62,834 nt of DNA. It comes from a virus. This document shows positions 39,201-50,400 of the stretch, one piece after another (positions within the stretch are counted from its first letter, which is position 1; the number at the start of each line of letters is the position of its first letter). The stretch covers positions 1-62,834 of the IMG/VR virus record IMGVR_UViG_3300025626_000025, one strand, 5' to 3'. The notes beneath the pieces were generated by a model. The model did no database searches. It had not been told where the DNA came from and saw nothing but the letters and a program-made list of their open reading frames with translations. The position numbers and the translations under genes are program-made.

Positions 39201-41564
39201 ACTCTTGATATCGATCTAGTATCACCATTCCGTGATTTTGTCGATAACCTACAACAATTTATTCCTTTGACAGTGCAGAATAACCAATCTACATCTACTA
39301 CAAGAACACATCTTGGTGGAAGACAGTGGAGTATCCAAGATACTATTACAACTGCTACAACTGCATTAAATGTTAATGAAACAACCGCTAATCAGTCAGT
39401 GGGCGACTTCGTTTCTAACTTCGAATTCCAACCTTACATGCGTTCTCGTGAGATTAGGGTGTTCGCTGCTGGGCTTCGTCCTAACACACGTCACTACTTC
39501 TTCTTTGATGGGGTGGATGTGAATGAATTTGTACGCCCAGGCACAAATGCTACCGCAAGCAGAAATGTTAGACGTGCTGGCGAAAAAGGTGGGGCTGTTA
39601 CAACAGATGCTAATGGTGTAATTCGTGCGGTATTTGAATTGCCAAGTGGAACATTCTTTGTTGGCGACAGAGTTCTAACTGTAGTTGATGTTAATCAGTA
39701 TTCGAGTATTGAATCCGCATCTACTTCTATAATTGATTTGGAGTATCATGCATACAACATCTCAGTTGAGAAAAGCGCATTAACAGCTTCCACTAGAATT
39801 CCAGATAGTGATGTTGGAACAGAAATTACTACAAGAACACTTCCAGCACGTACAGTAACAATTGACCCTCTCGCCCAGACATTCTTTATCAAAAAGGGTA
39901 TGGGACGTGGCTCAAATAGTGTATTCGTATCTAAAGTTGACCTCTTCTTCAAACGTAAGAGTGCTGTTAACGGTGCTACAGTTATGTTGCGTGAAGTTGT
40001 TAACGGCTACCCAGCATCACAGGTATTGCCTTTCTCCAAAATACACCTCACACCAAATCAAATTAATGTGAGTGATGACGCATCCGCTGTGACAACTATT
40101 GATTTTGATGCCCCAGTCAGAATGGACGTCGAGAAAGAATACTCAGTAGTAATCATGCCAGATGCTAACGATCCAAATTACCTAGTGTTCACATCAAAAG
40201 TTGGTGGACTAGACTTGACACCGGGAGCTACACAAGGCCAATCAGTTGTACAAGACTGGGGTGATGGGGTTCTATTCTCATCCACAAACAACAGAGCATG
40301 GAAATCATACCAAGACGAAGACTTGAAATTCAACCTCTACAGACATGATTTTAATGCAGATACAGGTTCGGTTACATTTACAAACGACGACCACGAGTTC
40401 TTTACATTGAGCGATTGGGATGGCAAGTTTACTTCTGGCGAAGAAGTTTATGAAGAAAAAGCCTTGACAGGTTCTACATCTGCAAACATCTCTATGCCTA
40501 TCAATGGAACTACGATTACAGGTACTTCACTTAACGACAGTTTTGCTGCTGGTGATAAAATCTTGGTGACGAATGTTGGTGGATCAAGAGACGAAATCTT
40601 TGAAGTTGTAAGTGTTGATACTCCTACGACAATCACAGTAGATCGTCCTGTTGACTTTACAGTTGGCGCAGGGACATGTAAATCCATTGTTGTGGGTACT
40701 ATTGTCCATTACAACGCACTTGAGCGTTCACAGATGTTCTTATCTGGCTCATCAGCAACTAATTCTAAGCCATTTACGGTGGGTGGTACTATTACAGGAT
40801 TTATCAGTGGTAGAACAGCTACTATTGGGACTATCGACAACATCAACCTCAGCTATATCCAACCGCTGATCATGAAGTCAAACGACTCTATCACTTCTAC
40901 AAAGTTGAGTGGTACATTCACAGACCCAGCAGACACACTAACGTCATACAATATGCCAATGAAATTTGGTGGTAATAATACGTTTGGTCGTAAGGGTGTA
41001 GTTCTATTCAGTAAATCGAACGATACTGTTGGGGCTAAACCATTCGACATTACTGTAGCAATGGCAAATGCTTCCAACTCTACATCTACGCCGATTGTTG
41101 ATTTAGAAACTGCTTCCCTTTTGGCTTACCAATATAAAGCAACTAATGATGCGGCTACTACTTCTAAGTATATTTCAAAAACAATCGAACTAAACGAAGA
41201 TTTGGATGCTGAAGATATCAATGTGTTGTTGACAGGTTATCGTCCAAGTGGTTCAGATATCAAAGTCTACATCAGACCACAGAACGTATACGACAGTGCT
41301 TCTTTCAATACCATTCCTTGGACTGAGTTAGAACTGACTGAAGGTGTTAATGTATTCTCTTCGGATGTCAACAAAGATGACTACCGTGAATTCAAGTTTG
41401 AACTGGCGGCGGCTAATAAAGATGCATCTGGCGTGTTAGAATACACTAGTGGTTCTGGTACTTTTGCAGGGTACAGGAAGTTTGCTATCAGAATTGACAT
41501 GCTCACTTCTGATATCAGCAAATGTCCAACTGTACGTGATTATAGAGCGTTGGCATTGACATAA
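36225..41564 (+). CDS. giant baseplate protein, DUF4815 type
   Basis: This 1,779-residue protein begins with the DUF4815 signature: NIAPYFDDFGLEKQFYKILFKPAYAVQARELTQLQTILQNQVEQFGDNVYKEGSIIKGC. Later landmarks are PLRECLDFRPYAD, YYISLNQLEQSTQNLNVLDENGLTRFKNGFLVDPF, the FEFQPYMRSREIRVFAAGLRPNTRHYFFFDG region, and IDPLAQTFFIKKGMGRGSNSVFVSKVDLFFKRK. Proteins of this kind are found in marine T4-like phages at the periphery of the baseplate and may replace T4 gp10/gp7 functions, including attachment of fibres. It is translated 12 bases after gp8 behind AAGGAA and overlaps the next start by one base. Confidence 0.75.
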   Translation: MPINTNLNIAPYFDDFGLEKQFYKILFKPAYAVQARELTQLQTILQNQVEQFGDNVYKEGSIIKGCNFTNLNGLQFVKLTDKTGFDPESYRPVTADEIVSGVTKSIDTKYEVEGAITGLKASIIVTDRGFETRPPNLNTLYINYLNTNETSNYKTFISGEELTINRYKYDGSTLIQTDLSVATINVTQLPTPTGKSFGIQAAAGVVFQKGHFLFADEQTLVVSKYDNQPDDVSVGYEVVETLVSSLQDESLYDNANGSTNENAPGADRLKMVPSLVVKSTAVADVDANFFTLIRYQNGSAVSIRDVSQFNSIAEEMAKRTYEESGDYIVENFKVTTERRGTDLKALVGKGSAYVKGYRVENRGNVDITIDPVITTNIQQNQSISLNYGGYVDIVSINGTVATDYSAVDLQLAGGTQIGSAFVKNITPTKLYIFGASITDPTKTFADVERIVSTGGSISIAANSMIKDTGNSSMVFNTGTRSLKEITDVSVPVRTQSSVSVVSNSITINAQPGDDFACDNSDIVVVDASNSLIAVTSYSTSLNNSILTINLAAGSDPAADVYYNKRIVSTQPFNKLSVNPYIKVVWNNGQSKYSLGFPDVYAIDSVEDSTGKDWTDTFRLVRNAQDNFYDLSYMEVIPGRAKPSSGTLTVKLKVFKINNATGINFFAVNSYPIDDVTAILPDGKIRSSDVPTYISTSGNAYPLRECLDFRPYADLGAGASYTALTEGAASVVTAAVGAVQPSFTGSFVIPQLNGNVTADVEHYLGRIDAITMDSYGKSAIVKGEEDERPVPPKVGADQLVISEITIPGYPMLSAQEGADQQKAYYAVSTKARGVKNYTMRDIAKMDRKLDAMEYYISLNQLEQSTQNLNVLDENGLTRFKNGFLVDPFNDTSIADVANPEYQAAVHSDTKSLSPALNTFPLDLKYKSGTSATIFPTTEDAEVATLSRNAHTKLLGQPYATNFRNCVSNFWKYDGVGSLSPSHDMAQDTVTNPVTLDIDLVSPFRDFVDNLQQFIPLTVQNNQSTSTTRTHLGGRQWSIQDTITTATTALNVNETTANQSVGDFVSNFEFQPYMRSREIRVFAAGLRPNTRHYFFFDGVDVNEFVRPGTNATASRNVRRAGEKGGAVTTDANGVIRAVFELPSGTFFVGDRVLTVVDVNQYSSIESASTSIIDLEYHAYNISVEKSALTASTRIPDSDVGTEITTRTLPARTVTIDPLAQTFFIKKGMGRGSNSVFVSKVDLFFKRKSAVNGATVMLREVVNGYPASQVLPFSKIHLTPNQINVSDDASAVTTIDFDAPVRMDVEKEYSVVIMPDANDPNYLVFTSKVGGLDLTPGATQGQSVVQDWGDGVLFSSTNNRAWKSYQDEDLKFNLYRHDFNADTGSVTFTNDDHEFFTLSDWDGKFTSGEEVYEEKALTGSTSANISMPINGTTITGTSLNDSFAAGDKILVTNVGGSRDEIFEVVSVDTPTTITVDRPVDFTVGAGTCKSIVVGTIVHYNALERSQMFLSGSSATNSKPFTVGGTITGFISGRTATIGTIDNINLSYIQPLIMKSNDSITSTKLSGTFTDPADTLTSYNMPMKFGGNNTFGRKGVVLFSKSNDTVGAKPFDITVAMANASNSTSTPIVDLETASLLAYQYKATNDAATTSKYISKTIELNEDLDAEDINVLLTGYRPSGSDIKVYIRPQNVYDSASFNTIPWTELELTEGVNVFSSDVNKDDYREFKFELAAANKDASGVLEYTSGSGTFAGYRKFAIRIDMLTSDISKCPTVRDYRALALT

Positions 41565-41746
41565 TGAACTCGTTTATTAGACATGAAAACTCAAGAGCGG
41601 TACTCAATACTGATGTTGCCGCTTTGAATAAATATAAACAAGAAAGAGCGCTTCACACAAAAGTGACGAAGTTAAGCAATGAAGTAAATTCAATCAGAGA
41701 ACTTCTAGTGCAAGTTTGTGATAGATTAGATCGGATAGAGAAGTAA
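41564..41746 (+). CDS. small coiled-coil protein
   Basis: This 60-residue protein shares one base with the DUF4815-type gene and ends two bases before the next start. It is basic then heptad-patterned (LHTKVTKLSNEVNSIRELLVQVCDRLDRIEK), suggesting a coiled coil. Small proteins with this design sit at this place in several marine T4-like phages; they may be baseplate linkers. No function is known. Confidence 0.55.
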   Translation: MNSFIRHENSRAVLNTDVAALNKYKQERALHTKVTKLSNEVNSIRELLVQVCDRLDRIEK

Positions 41747-41747
41747 G

Positions 41748-42917
41748 ATGGCAAAATCAAGTATACAGAACATCACGTCAACTCAAACCTTCCAGAACTG
41801 GTTTGATAAAACCAATGAAATGGTCGGTCTGTTTCGTGACCAAGCAGTAACCGCATCAGCACTTGGTGATGTCACTACTGGTGATGCTTTCATTCAAGGT
41901 GACTTTCAAGCTAATAACCTAATCGCAGACACAGAACTTAAGATGGATACTGTTTCATCTTTTACTAATGCAGGTACTATTGGCTTCAATTCCCCAATCC
42001 AAATTAATGGCACAACTGCGCAAGAAGTCACTACTTTCTCATATGATAACGGTGGCGCACAGACAAGATATACTGATACTGCTATTTCTTGGGATGTAGG
42101 TTTTAACAATTCTGATGAGGCCGCATTTATCATCGACACAGGAACTGGTTTGCCTAAATTCAAACTTACTCCTGCAGGCACAATGTACGGTTATGACATG
42201 ATCCTAACTGGTTCTTTTGAGGCCGATACAATTACAGCCAATACAATTACTGGTGATGTGACAGCAAACAACATCGTTTCAAATACATTGACAAGTGATA
42301 CTTTCATCGGTAAATTAATTGGTGATGTATATGCCCCAGGTGGAACTACAAAGGTATTTGAAAACGGTAACGGTGCAGAAATTCCAGCGACATTTACTGG
42401 TAACGTGAATGGTACAGTAAGTTCGTTAACCAACCACAAAACCACCAACTTGGCTGAAGGCACAAATCTTTACTTTACAACTACTAGAGCTAGGGGCGCA
42501 CTCAGCGCGGGTACTGGCGTTGGCTTTGCTGCGGGTGTTATTAGCATCGGTCAAAGCGTTGCTACTTCTGATAGTGTAACGTTTGGTGGCGTTAATGTCG
42601 ATGGAGCTATTGTTGCGACAGGAAACATTACAGCTTATGGTTCAGTATCAGACAGAAACTTGAAAGAGAACATCGTACCTATTACGAATGCTCTTGATAA
42701 AGTATCTCAGCTTGGCGGTTATGACTTTAACTATATTGGGGATGATACGCCTATGACTGGTGTAATGGCTCAAGAGTTGCAAGAAGTTCTTCCGGGTGCG
42801 GTATACACTACAACTGATCCAAAAACAGGCGAAGAAACTCTTGCAGTCCGTCATGGTAATGTAATCGGTCTACTTATCGAAGCCATTAAGGAATTGCAAG
42901 AAAAAGTGGGTAAATAA
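41748..42917 (+). CDS. tail fibre protein with S74 intramolecular chaperone
   Basis: This 389-residue protein ends with a peptidase S74 (intramolecular chaperone) domain: SDRNLKENIVPITNALDKVSQLGGYDFNYIGDD through TGVMAQELQEVLPGAV and LLIEAIKELQEKVG. In this family the domain folds the trimeric fibre and then cuts itself off just before the Ser of SDRNLKEN (near residue 303). The N-terminal part is repeat-like (ITANTITGDVTANNIVSNTLTSDTFIGKL), typical of a beta-helical fibre shaft. A second fibre gene with the same type of C terminus lies at 56003-60712. Confidence 0.82.
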   Translation: MAKSSIQNITSTQTFQNWFDKTNEMVGLFRDQAVTASALGDVTTGDAFIQGDFQANNLIADTELKMDTVSSFTNAGTIGFNSPIQINGTTAQEVTTFSYDNGGAQTRYTDTAISWDVGFNNSDEAAFIIDTGTGLPKFKLTPAGTMYGYDMILTGSFEADTITANTITGDVTANNIVSNTLTSDTFIGKLIGDVYAPGGTTKVFENGNGAEIPATFTGNVNGTVSSLTNHKTTNLAEGTNLYFTTTRARGALSAGTGVGFAAGVISIGQSVATSDSVTFGGVNVDGAIVATGNITAYGSVSDRNLKENIVPITNALDKVSQLGGYDFNYIGDDTPMTGVMAQELQEVLPGAVYTTTDPKTGEETLAVRHGNVIGLLIEAIKELQEKVGK

Positions 42918-42920
42918 GAC

Positions 42921-43808
42921 ATGCCTATCAAAGTATCAGGTCCCCTAACAATCAAAGACATTGCTGATGAATTTGGTGGTGCTGAGCCGCACAGCCTAAG
43001 CGAATATTATCGTGGTGGTACTAGAGTTCCTAATGCGAACATCAATTCTAACGTCCCAACGTCAGGTGCTATTTCCGTAGGAGACTTCTACGGTGCAAGT
43101 AAGGTTATCTACCTCACACTCGACATGTATGGTGGCGGTGGAGCAGGTGGGAATGGCTATGAAGACGGTGGCGACCCTAACACAAGATCAGGTGATGGTC
43201 AAGCAACAGGCATTCTATTAAAATCTGATTACGACAATAACGTGTTCAATTTCATTACGAGCGCATCAGGCGGTACTGCTGGGCTACATGGTACACTTGG
43301 CGCTACAGCAGGTGGTACTGGTACAGTAGGTTCTTTTGGTACTGGTGGTAACGTAGGTGGTGCATTAAATACAGCCGCTCCAGCAGCAGATTTTTCAAAA
43401 TTTGGTTCTGGTGGCGGTGGTGGCGGCGGTGACTTAGGTTCTTCTGGTGGTAGTTTCTTTGGTATCATTTCGTATGGTGGTGGAGACAATGCAGGTAAAG
43501 CTGGGGCTGGTGGTTCTGCAGGCGCAACAAGCCTTCAAACAATAGAAATAGATACTGGCGTTGAATACGTTCTTATGGTTGGTGCTGGTGGCGCACAGCA
43601 AAGTGGTTTCGGTAACCATCTAGGTGCTAGTGGTGTTCCGGGATATCTAAGATACAAAGTTTCGACAGATGGAAATAGTAATCCTTGGACGCAAATTTTA
43701 GAACCTTCAAGAGTTAATAATAACGCGGCTGATTACACATTGAGAAGAGCATATTCGTTTAAGCTAAATGACAGTGGCGCTCCGTTAGCACCTACATTGA
43801 TAAGTTAG
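42921..43808 (+). CDS. glycine-rich fibre tip / adhesin-like protein
   Basis: This 295-residue protein starts with VSGPLTIKDIADEFGGAEPHSLSEYYRGGTRVPNANINSNVPTSGAISVGDFYGASK, a block common to marine phage tip proteins. It then has a long glycine-rich region (GGGGAGGNGYEDGG, FGSGGGGGGGDLGSSGG, AGAGGSAGATSL), similar in style to the polyglycine domains of T-even adhesin gp38. It probably binds the receptor or sits at a fibre end. Glycine-rich segments of this kind vary quickly between related phages. Confidence 0.65.
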   Translation: MPIKVSGPLTIKDIADEFGGAEPHSLSEYYRGGTRVPNANINSNVPTSGAISVGDFYGASKVIYLTLDMYGGGGAGGNGYEDGGDPNTRSGDGQATGILLKSDYDNNVFNFITSASGGTAGLHGTLGATAGGTGTVGSFGTGGNVGGALNTAAPAADFSKFGSGGGGGGGDLGSSGGSFFGIISYGGGDNAGKAGAGGSAGATSLQTIEIDTGVEYVLMVGAGGAQQSGFGNHLGASGVPGYLRYKVSTDGNSNPWTQILEPSRVNNNAADYTLRRAYSFKLNDSGAPLAPTLIS

Positions 43809-43815
43809 GGATAAG

Positions 43816-44412
43816 ATGAGCATTTACCAAAAATTAAAGGGTTTTTACCCAGAATTAGACAGAGCAATCGATATTGTCCCAGAGGATAGGGTTTGGAGAT
43901 TTCTCTTTACACGTCGTGGCGAAAAGATGCACGTCACATGTGCTATACACGTAAATAGTGATGACGACATTACATTGTTCGAGAAACTTTGTGGATTTTC
44001 GTTATCAAAAGAAATATATGAGACTATAAATGGGCGTATTCATCACATCGGTGTTGATTTGACAGCATTAGAAGATAAATCTTGTAGGGTATACACTCAT
44101 GATATAAATACAACTGGAAGCACAGAAATCGAAGGTTGTGGGTACTATGTAAACCCACAAAATGGCGAAGTCCTTGGTTCCAAAATCTACTGGCGAAATC
44201 ACGAAGCGGAATGTTTCGAAGTAGAGTATTACGATGCGGAATTTAATCTCGTAGATGAGAATAAAGAAGTATTTAATACTGACCAAGAATTTTGGAATGG
44301 TCCTAGTGAAATTGTAGATTTAGCAAAATCAATAAATGCCAGATACACTTTCTCAAGGAAAGAAAATAAAGACCAAGCTTACTTGATAATGGGGATTAAA
44401 CCTCAAAATTAA
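43816..44412 (+). CDS. hypothetical protein in the fibre region
   Basis: This 198-residue protein reads MSIYQKLKGFYPELDRAIDIVPEDRVWRFLFTRRGEKMHVTCAIHV and contains a mixed alpha/beta body with YYVNPQNGEVLGSKIYWRNHEAECFEVEYYDAEFNLVDEN. It does not look like a fibre repeat protein. It lies between the glycine-rich protein gene and the giant repeat-protein gene, with an exact late promoter shortly after it, so it is the last gene of its late block. Not recognised. Confidence 0.55.
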   Translation: MSIYQKLKGFYPELDRAIDIVPEDRVWRFLFTRRGEKMHVTCAIHVNSDDDITLFEKLCGFSLSKEIYETINGRIHHIGVDLTALEDKSCRVYTHDINTTGSTEIEGCGYYVNPQNGEVLGSKIYWRNHEAECFEVEYYDAEFNLVDENKEVFNTDQEFWNGPSEIVDLAKSINARYTFSRKENKDQAYLIMGIKPQN

Positions 44413-44434
44413 GGCAGTCTTCAAAGCTTATTGT

Positions 44435-44442
44435 TATAAATA
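44435..44442 (+). promoter_or_regulatory. T4-type late promoter before the giant repeat protein
   Basis: Exact TATAAATA, 37 bases before the start at 44479. Confidence 0.7.
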
Positions 44443-44478
44443 AAAGAAATAAGAAAAAAAAGATAAGGGTATCGCAGA

Positions 44479-47400
44479 ATGTCGTTGATTTCAGAACTAG
44501 GTCCGATAACAGGCGCAAACACCAGATCAGAAGATTTGTTTGTTGTTGTAAACCTGATACAGGGCGATGATGGTACAAAAAACATCACACGCAAAGAACT
44601 CGTTCAAGCGTTACAATATGAAATATTCAATAGGATCACCATCACAGGTGGTGTTATCTCTAATGTGCAAATGTCATCTTCCACCCTCACAAGTGTGGAA
44701 ATCTTTGACTCTGTATACAACGGTGGTCGTGTAACAGGTTCTAATATTGATGCTGTTGTCATGGTGGACTCTACTGCCAACAATATTGCCATAACATCTT
44801 CGGAGATCAGTCTTTCTGATTTCTCTGATGGTACTGGTAATAACAATATCTTTACAAACACTACTATAGATCAGGGAACCATCCTTGATACTTCTGCCAA
44901 CAACATGGCAATACTAAACTCTGACTTCTCTGATGGTACTGGTAATAATAACATCTTTACCAACTCTCAGATTGATAATTCGAGTTTTGCTAACGTTTCG
45001 ATTGAAGGCGGTACTGCTAACAACCTAATTCTCACAAACGTCGTTATCGATGAGATCGTACTTGAAGATGCGCTGATGTCAAACTCAGTTATCATCACTA
45101 CTGATTTCTCTAACGGCACAATTCGTGACACAGCAATTTCTGGCAATACAACTATTGTTGGCGCAGACTTCTCTAATGGTGATATCCGCGACACAGACTT
45201 AGATAACGTTACGATAACAAATTCACGTTTCGCAAATGGTCTTATCTGGGATACTGTAACAAGTAACTCTTCTATTATCGACTCTACTGCAAACAACATG
45301 GTAATGACAAGTTCTATTATCAATGACAGTTCTGCAAACAATATGTCTCTTCTTAACTCAGACTTCTCTGATGGAACAGGCAACAATAACATCTTTACAA
45401 ACACCACTATCGACCAAGGCACTATCCAGAACTCTACTATTGCTAATTCAGAATTCCAAGGTACGATGGACGGTGTGGTTGCACAGAACTTGCAAATCAC
45501 AAGTTCGTCTGCATCAGGGCTAGACGCAACCAAGTCTACATTTGATGGCGGTGCTATTACAGACTCAACAGTTGCTAACTCAGTAGTCGAAGGCTCTGAG
45601 CTAATTGACTTCGACATGAATTTGACAAAAACATTTGAGCCTAAACTAGACGAAGACAGCTATTTTGCGCTGAAGAACGTCAAAACTGGCGAAACTGAAA
45701 AGATGACTTATCGTCAGCTTTACAACGAAGTTTCTAAAAACACAGAAAAAGCGCTTAAAGTTCACGTTGCTGTTGACGGTGATGACAAATATCCAGGAAC
45801 TATCCTACAGCCTGTCAGAACCCTTGCACGTGCCTCTGAACTTGCTATTGAAAAAGCAGGTGGTGATGTAAACCGTAACGATATCGACAACGCAGTCCAC
45901 ATCTCAGTCGGTCCAGGCGCATACTATGTTGATGAGCCAATCGTTCTTCCAGATGATTGTGCATTAACATCTACCGCAGGTCAGTACGCTACAGTAATTC
46001 GTAAGAAACCAGGATACGAAAGAACAAACGGTATTCTAGTTGGTTCTGGTTGTTACGTTCAAGGTTTCGCATATATGGACTTTGAAGTTGATAACTTTGA
46101 TTATCCAGAAGGTGGTTTCGCTATTGCTTACCGCCCAGGTGCGTTGCTAAGACGTTCGCCATACATTCGAGATAGTTCACAGCTTTCTAACTTTAACCGT
46201 CTTGATGTTGAACCAACACTAAACCCATTCAACTCTAAAGGTGGTATTCTCGACCTTGGACAAGAATTCTATTTGGTTGCTGGACACTCAGCACAAAACC
46301 AATTTGAAATTGATGACGAAGTAACATTCTCATCTGGTGCTACAGGTTTCATTTCATACATTGCTGATATTGACAGCAACAGACAAATCTATGTTCGTAA
46401 CCTTAAAGGTAACGTAGAAGTTGGAGATATCCTTTACGCCCAACGTGGTGGTACAGGTACTATCGAAAGCATCGGTATTGACGATTTCCCTAACAGGGCA
46501 GTTGGACGTGGTGGTGGTTGTTTACTTGCAGACAGAGCATTGCTAGACACAGACTCACTCTACACATACGTACTATGTTTTGGTTTCACGCCTCGTACTC
46601 AAAACGGTACAGGTTACGTTGCTAAAAACGGTGCTGGTGTTAACGGTATTGGTTCCTTGTCAATCTTTACACGCCAAGCGTTCTTTGCGCTTAATGGTGG
46701 TCAGATGACTTTGAACAACTCTGGTACACAGTTCGGTGACATCTCAATGAGAGCTAAAGGCTCTACAACTATTATTAGACCAGCAGAAGGTGATGATAAC
46801 TTATTCTTCGCTAACACTACATTTGCTGATGCAATCATGGATGCAAAAGACGATATCCTTGATAACATGGTAGACTTCCTAACAGCTAACACAACTACAG
46901 GTTTTGATGGCGCTCCAGGACTTGGTTACCAAGGCTACAACGCAGACAAGTGTTTCCGTGACACAGGTATTATCATCGACAACACAGGTTTTGATGTTGC
47001 GACAGGTAGTAACTATTGGGGTCGTTTGAGTGGTATCACATATAGCTCTCCTATCTCACAAGTGGTTAAGGCTGAACAACTTACAGAAACAGTAGGTTCT
47101 ATTGAACATCTTAAAGAAGGTATTCTTGATATCTTCGGAAACGCATCCGCTGACGTAACAAATCGTATTAGCACATCCTTGGATGAGACTCTAAACATTC
47201 TTAAGAATGGCGAAGAAGCGGCTAACCCGATTATCTGGACAGATTACAACGATGACGAAAACAAAACAAAAGAATATGCTCGTGTAAACATCCAAGACAA
47301 CAAAGACCTTATCATTGATGGTATGATTGATTGGATCGAAAATAACGATGAATTCTTTGCATACGATAGTGGCAAGTGCGCTCGTGACATCGAAGAATAC

Positions 47401-50400
47401 ATCTTGCCAGCAGTTAAGTGGGACTCTATCCTAGACACCAACTACAACTCTGTAACAGCAGGTAATGCTTACTACTTCAAGCAAAGTGCGGCTGTAATTG
47501 GCAACCAAAGAAACGAAACAGTTGCGGCATACGAAAGACTTCGCAAAACAACTGACGATCTAATCCAAGCAAACTCTGCTTTGGGTGCGACAAGAGCATA
47601 CTCTAAGTTCAACACAATTGTAGATATTCTTGCTAATAATGGTTCTAAGTTCACACCAACTAATGCTACATACGATCCAACTACTGGTGAGTTTGTCATC
47701 ACGATAGAAGGACATGGATTGACTGTAGGCAGAACAGTAACATTTGCTGACAACTCCTTCACATTCACTTGTGATACAGATGGCAACAAAGTTCAAATTA
47801 GCCACCCAAGACCTTCTGATCCTTCATATAGATCATCGGTTCCTATTATTGCTACGACATTAGACACGATTACTGTCAACACTGGCACAACAGGATACAA
47901 AGGTGTTCATACTTTTGTGGAAGCAACACGCAACGCAGTATCTGTTGTTGGTGAAGAGATCACATTCAGTAATGATGCATCTATTCCATTGGATCAAAGA
48001 AACGCACGTATTCAACTTCAGAACAACAAATCCTTCATCCAAGATACGATGATGGATTGGGCTGATGATAACTTCTTCATGTACGACAGCATTAAATGTC
48101 AGCGTGACACGAATGAATATATCATGCCAGCTATCCAACGTGATATGCTGACTGGTTCCAACTTCATGGCAATTCAATCTGGAAAAGCTTATCGTGGTAA
48201 AACATCCGAATTCTTACTTGACGAACAATTACCTCAGACATTGGGTGCATTTGAACACCTAAAAATTGAGACTGCCGATATCCTTACAGATGCGGCATCG
48301 ATCAAACGTTCTAATGACTCATTCGATGAGTTTATGGGCATTATGCAAACTGAAGGTAAAGCATATACACCTACAGACGCATCTTACGACCCAGTATCTG
48401 GCATATTCTCTGTGACTATTCAAGACCACTCTTTTGAGGTTGGTGATGAGGTTCTTCTTGCAAAAGAAGGCATCACATTTAGCTGTGCGAATACTGCAAC
48501 TGGCGAAGAAATCTTCATCAGTCACCCAAGAGTTACTGACGGACCTTATAGAACACCACAGACAATCACTGCAAAGACTGATACTACAATCACAATGAAT
48601 GTTGGTAATGCAGGTGGTTATACAGGCGTACATACTTTCGCAAGAGCGAAGGCAGGTTCTGTACAAGAAGTTGCAGTTCTTAACGGAACATTCACTCCTT
48701 CGACAGCTACTTATGACCCAGCAACAGGGATCACAGAGATCACTATTGGGGCGCACGAGTTTGTAATCGGTGACAAAATCATAATCGAAGAGGGTGGCAT
48801 TACATTCTCTTGCGATAATGCAGGTGTAATCGGAGAAGCGGCTTACCCAAGAGCAACAGACCCAGCATACAAAAAAGCATTGACAATCTCCTCAGTAACT
48901 GCTACAACTATTACAGTTAATGTTGGTGACGGTGGTGGTTACCTTGGTGTGCATACATTCGTGAGTGCATTGCCAAACGGCATCAAAACAGCTACTATGT
49001 ACACAGGCACAGTAACACCAACAGATGTTGACTATGACCCAGTAAGTGGTGACATGACATTGACAATTGGTTCGCACAGCCTTCCAGAAGGTAAGTGGAT
49101 TACAATTGCCCCTAAGTCCATCACATTGTCTTGTGCAAACACAGAAGCTGGAACAACAGTAGAAATCAGCCATCCAAGAGAAGGTGAGCCTTGCTTCAAG
49201 TCTCCTGTAAGAATTACAGGCGTAACTGGGTCAACAATCACTGTTAATGTTGGTAACGCAGGTGGATACTCAGCGGCACACACATTTGTAAGTGCAGATG
49301 CCGATTGCATCGACACTAACGGTCTTTATTGGACTGACCCAGCTAAGAAACCAGAAATCGTTTCAGTAACAAGTGCAACATACAATCCTAATGATGGAGC
49401 GTTCGTTGTAACTGCAACAGCACACGGTCTTGCTACTGGTGATCACGTTCAACTTAAGCCTCACAGCTTCAAGTTCTCTTGTGATAATGGCGGCGTTGCA
49501 GAAGCTACATATCCAAGAATTGGTGACCCTGCATACGATCTCCCATTGATGATCACAGTAACTGACGTAGATACATTCTCTGTCAATGTTGGTGATGGTG
49601 GGACTTACACAGGTGTACACACATTCATTAGTGCTGAAGCTGACTGTCTTGTTAAAGTCACTGCGACTACACAAGGTGAATATGCGGCTAGACAACTAGC
49701 GGCTAACAAAACATTCATCCAAAATGATCTTGATGCTTGGTTGAGAAGCGAATATTTTGTCTACAATAAAGAACTATGTCAACGTGATACAGGCTACATC
49801 ATTGATGCAGTTGTAAGAGATATCATTACAGGTTCGAACGTAAACGCAGTAAACTCAGGTCTTGCATATCGTACTGGTAATGCTTCAGCAGAATCTGTAA
49901 TTGCAAACGAATTGACACAAACAGTAGCGGCATTTAATTGGTTGAAAGCAGAAGTAGCTGGCGACATGACAGATGCTACAGCAATCTCTCGTTCAAATGC
50001 GGCATTCGATGAAATCATCGACATCATGCAGAATGATAAAGTAGCGGCTGATGCACTCGACTATGGTACAACATGGGTTTCTGACGAAGCTTATGAAGCT
50101 AAAGCGGCTATCCAAGCTAACAAAGCATTCATCCAAGACGAAGTAACAGCATGGATTGCGGCTAACCACCCTGATCTTACATACGATGTTGCGAAATGTG
50201 AGCGTGATGTTGGTTACTTTGCTGACACAATCTCATGGGATGTACAGCATGGTTCGAATGCGGCTACAGCACAAAACGCAAGACTTTACTTCGATGCGGC
50301 GGTTGGTATCCTTCCTGAGGATCAAAGAACTCCGACAGCGGAAACATTCGAATTTGTTTCTCACATCATGGGTCAAATCGTAAGAAACGAAGTAGTCACA

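Noticed and set aside
41627-41634. AATAAATA in the small coiled-coil gene as a late promoter
   Set aside because: It lies inside coding sequence, is not the exact octamer, and the next genes are tightly coupled to the gene before.
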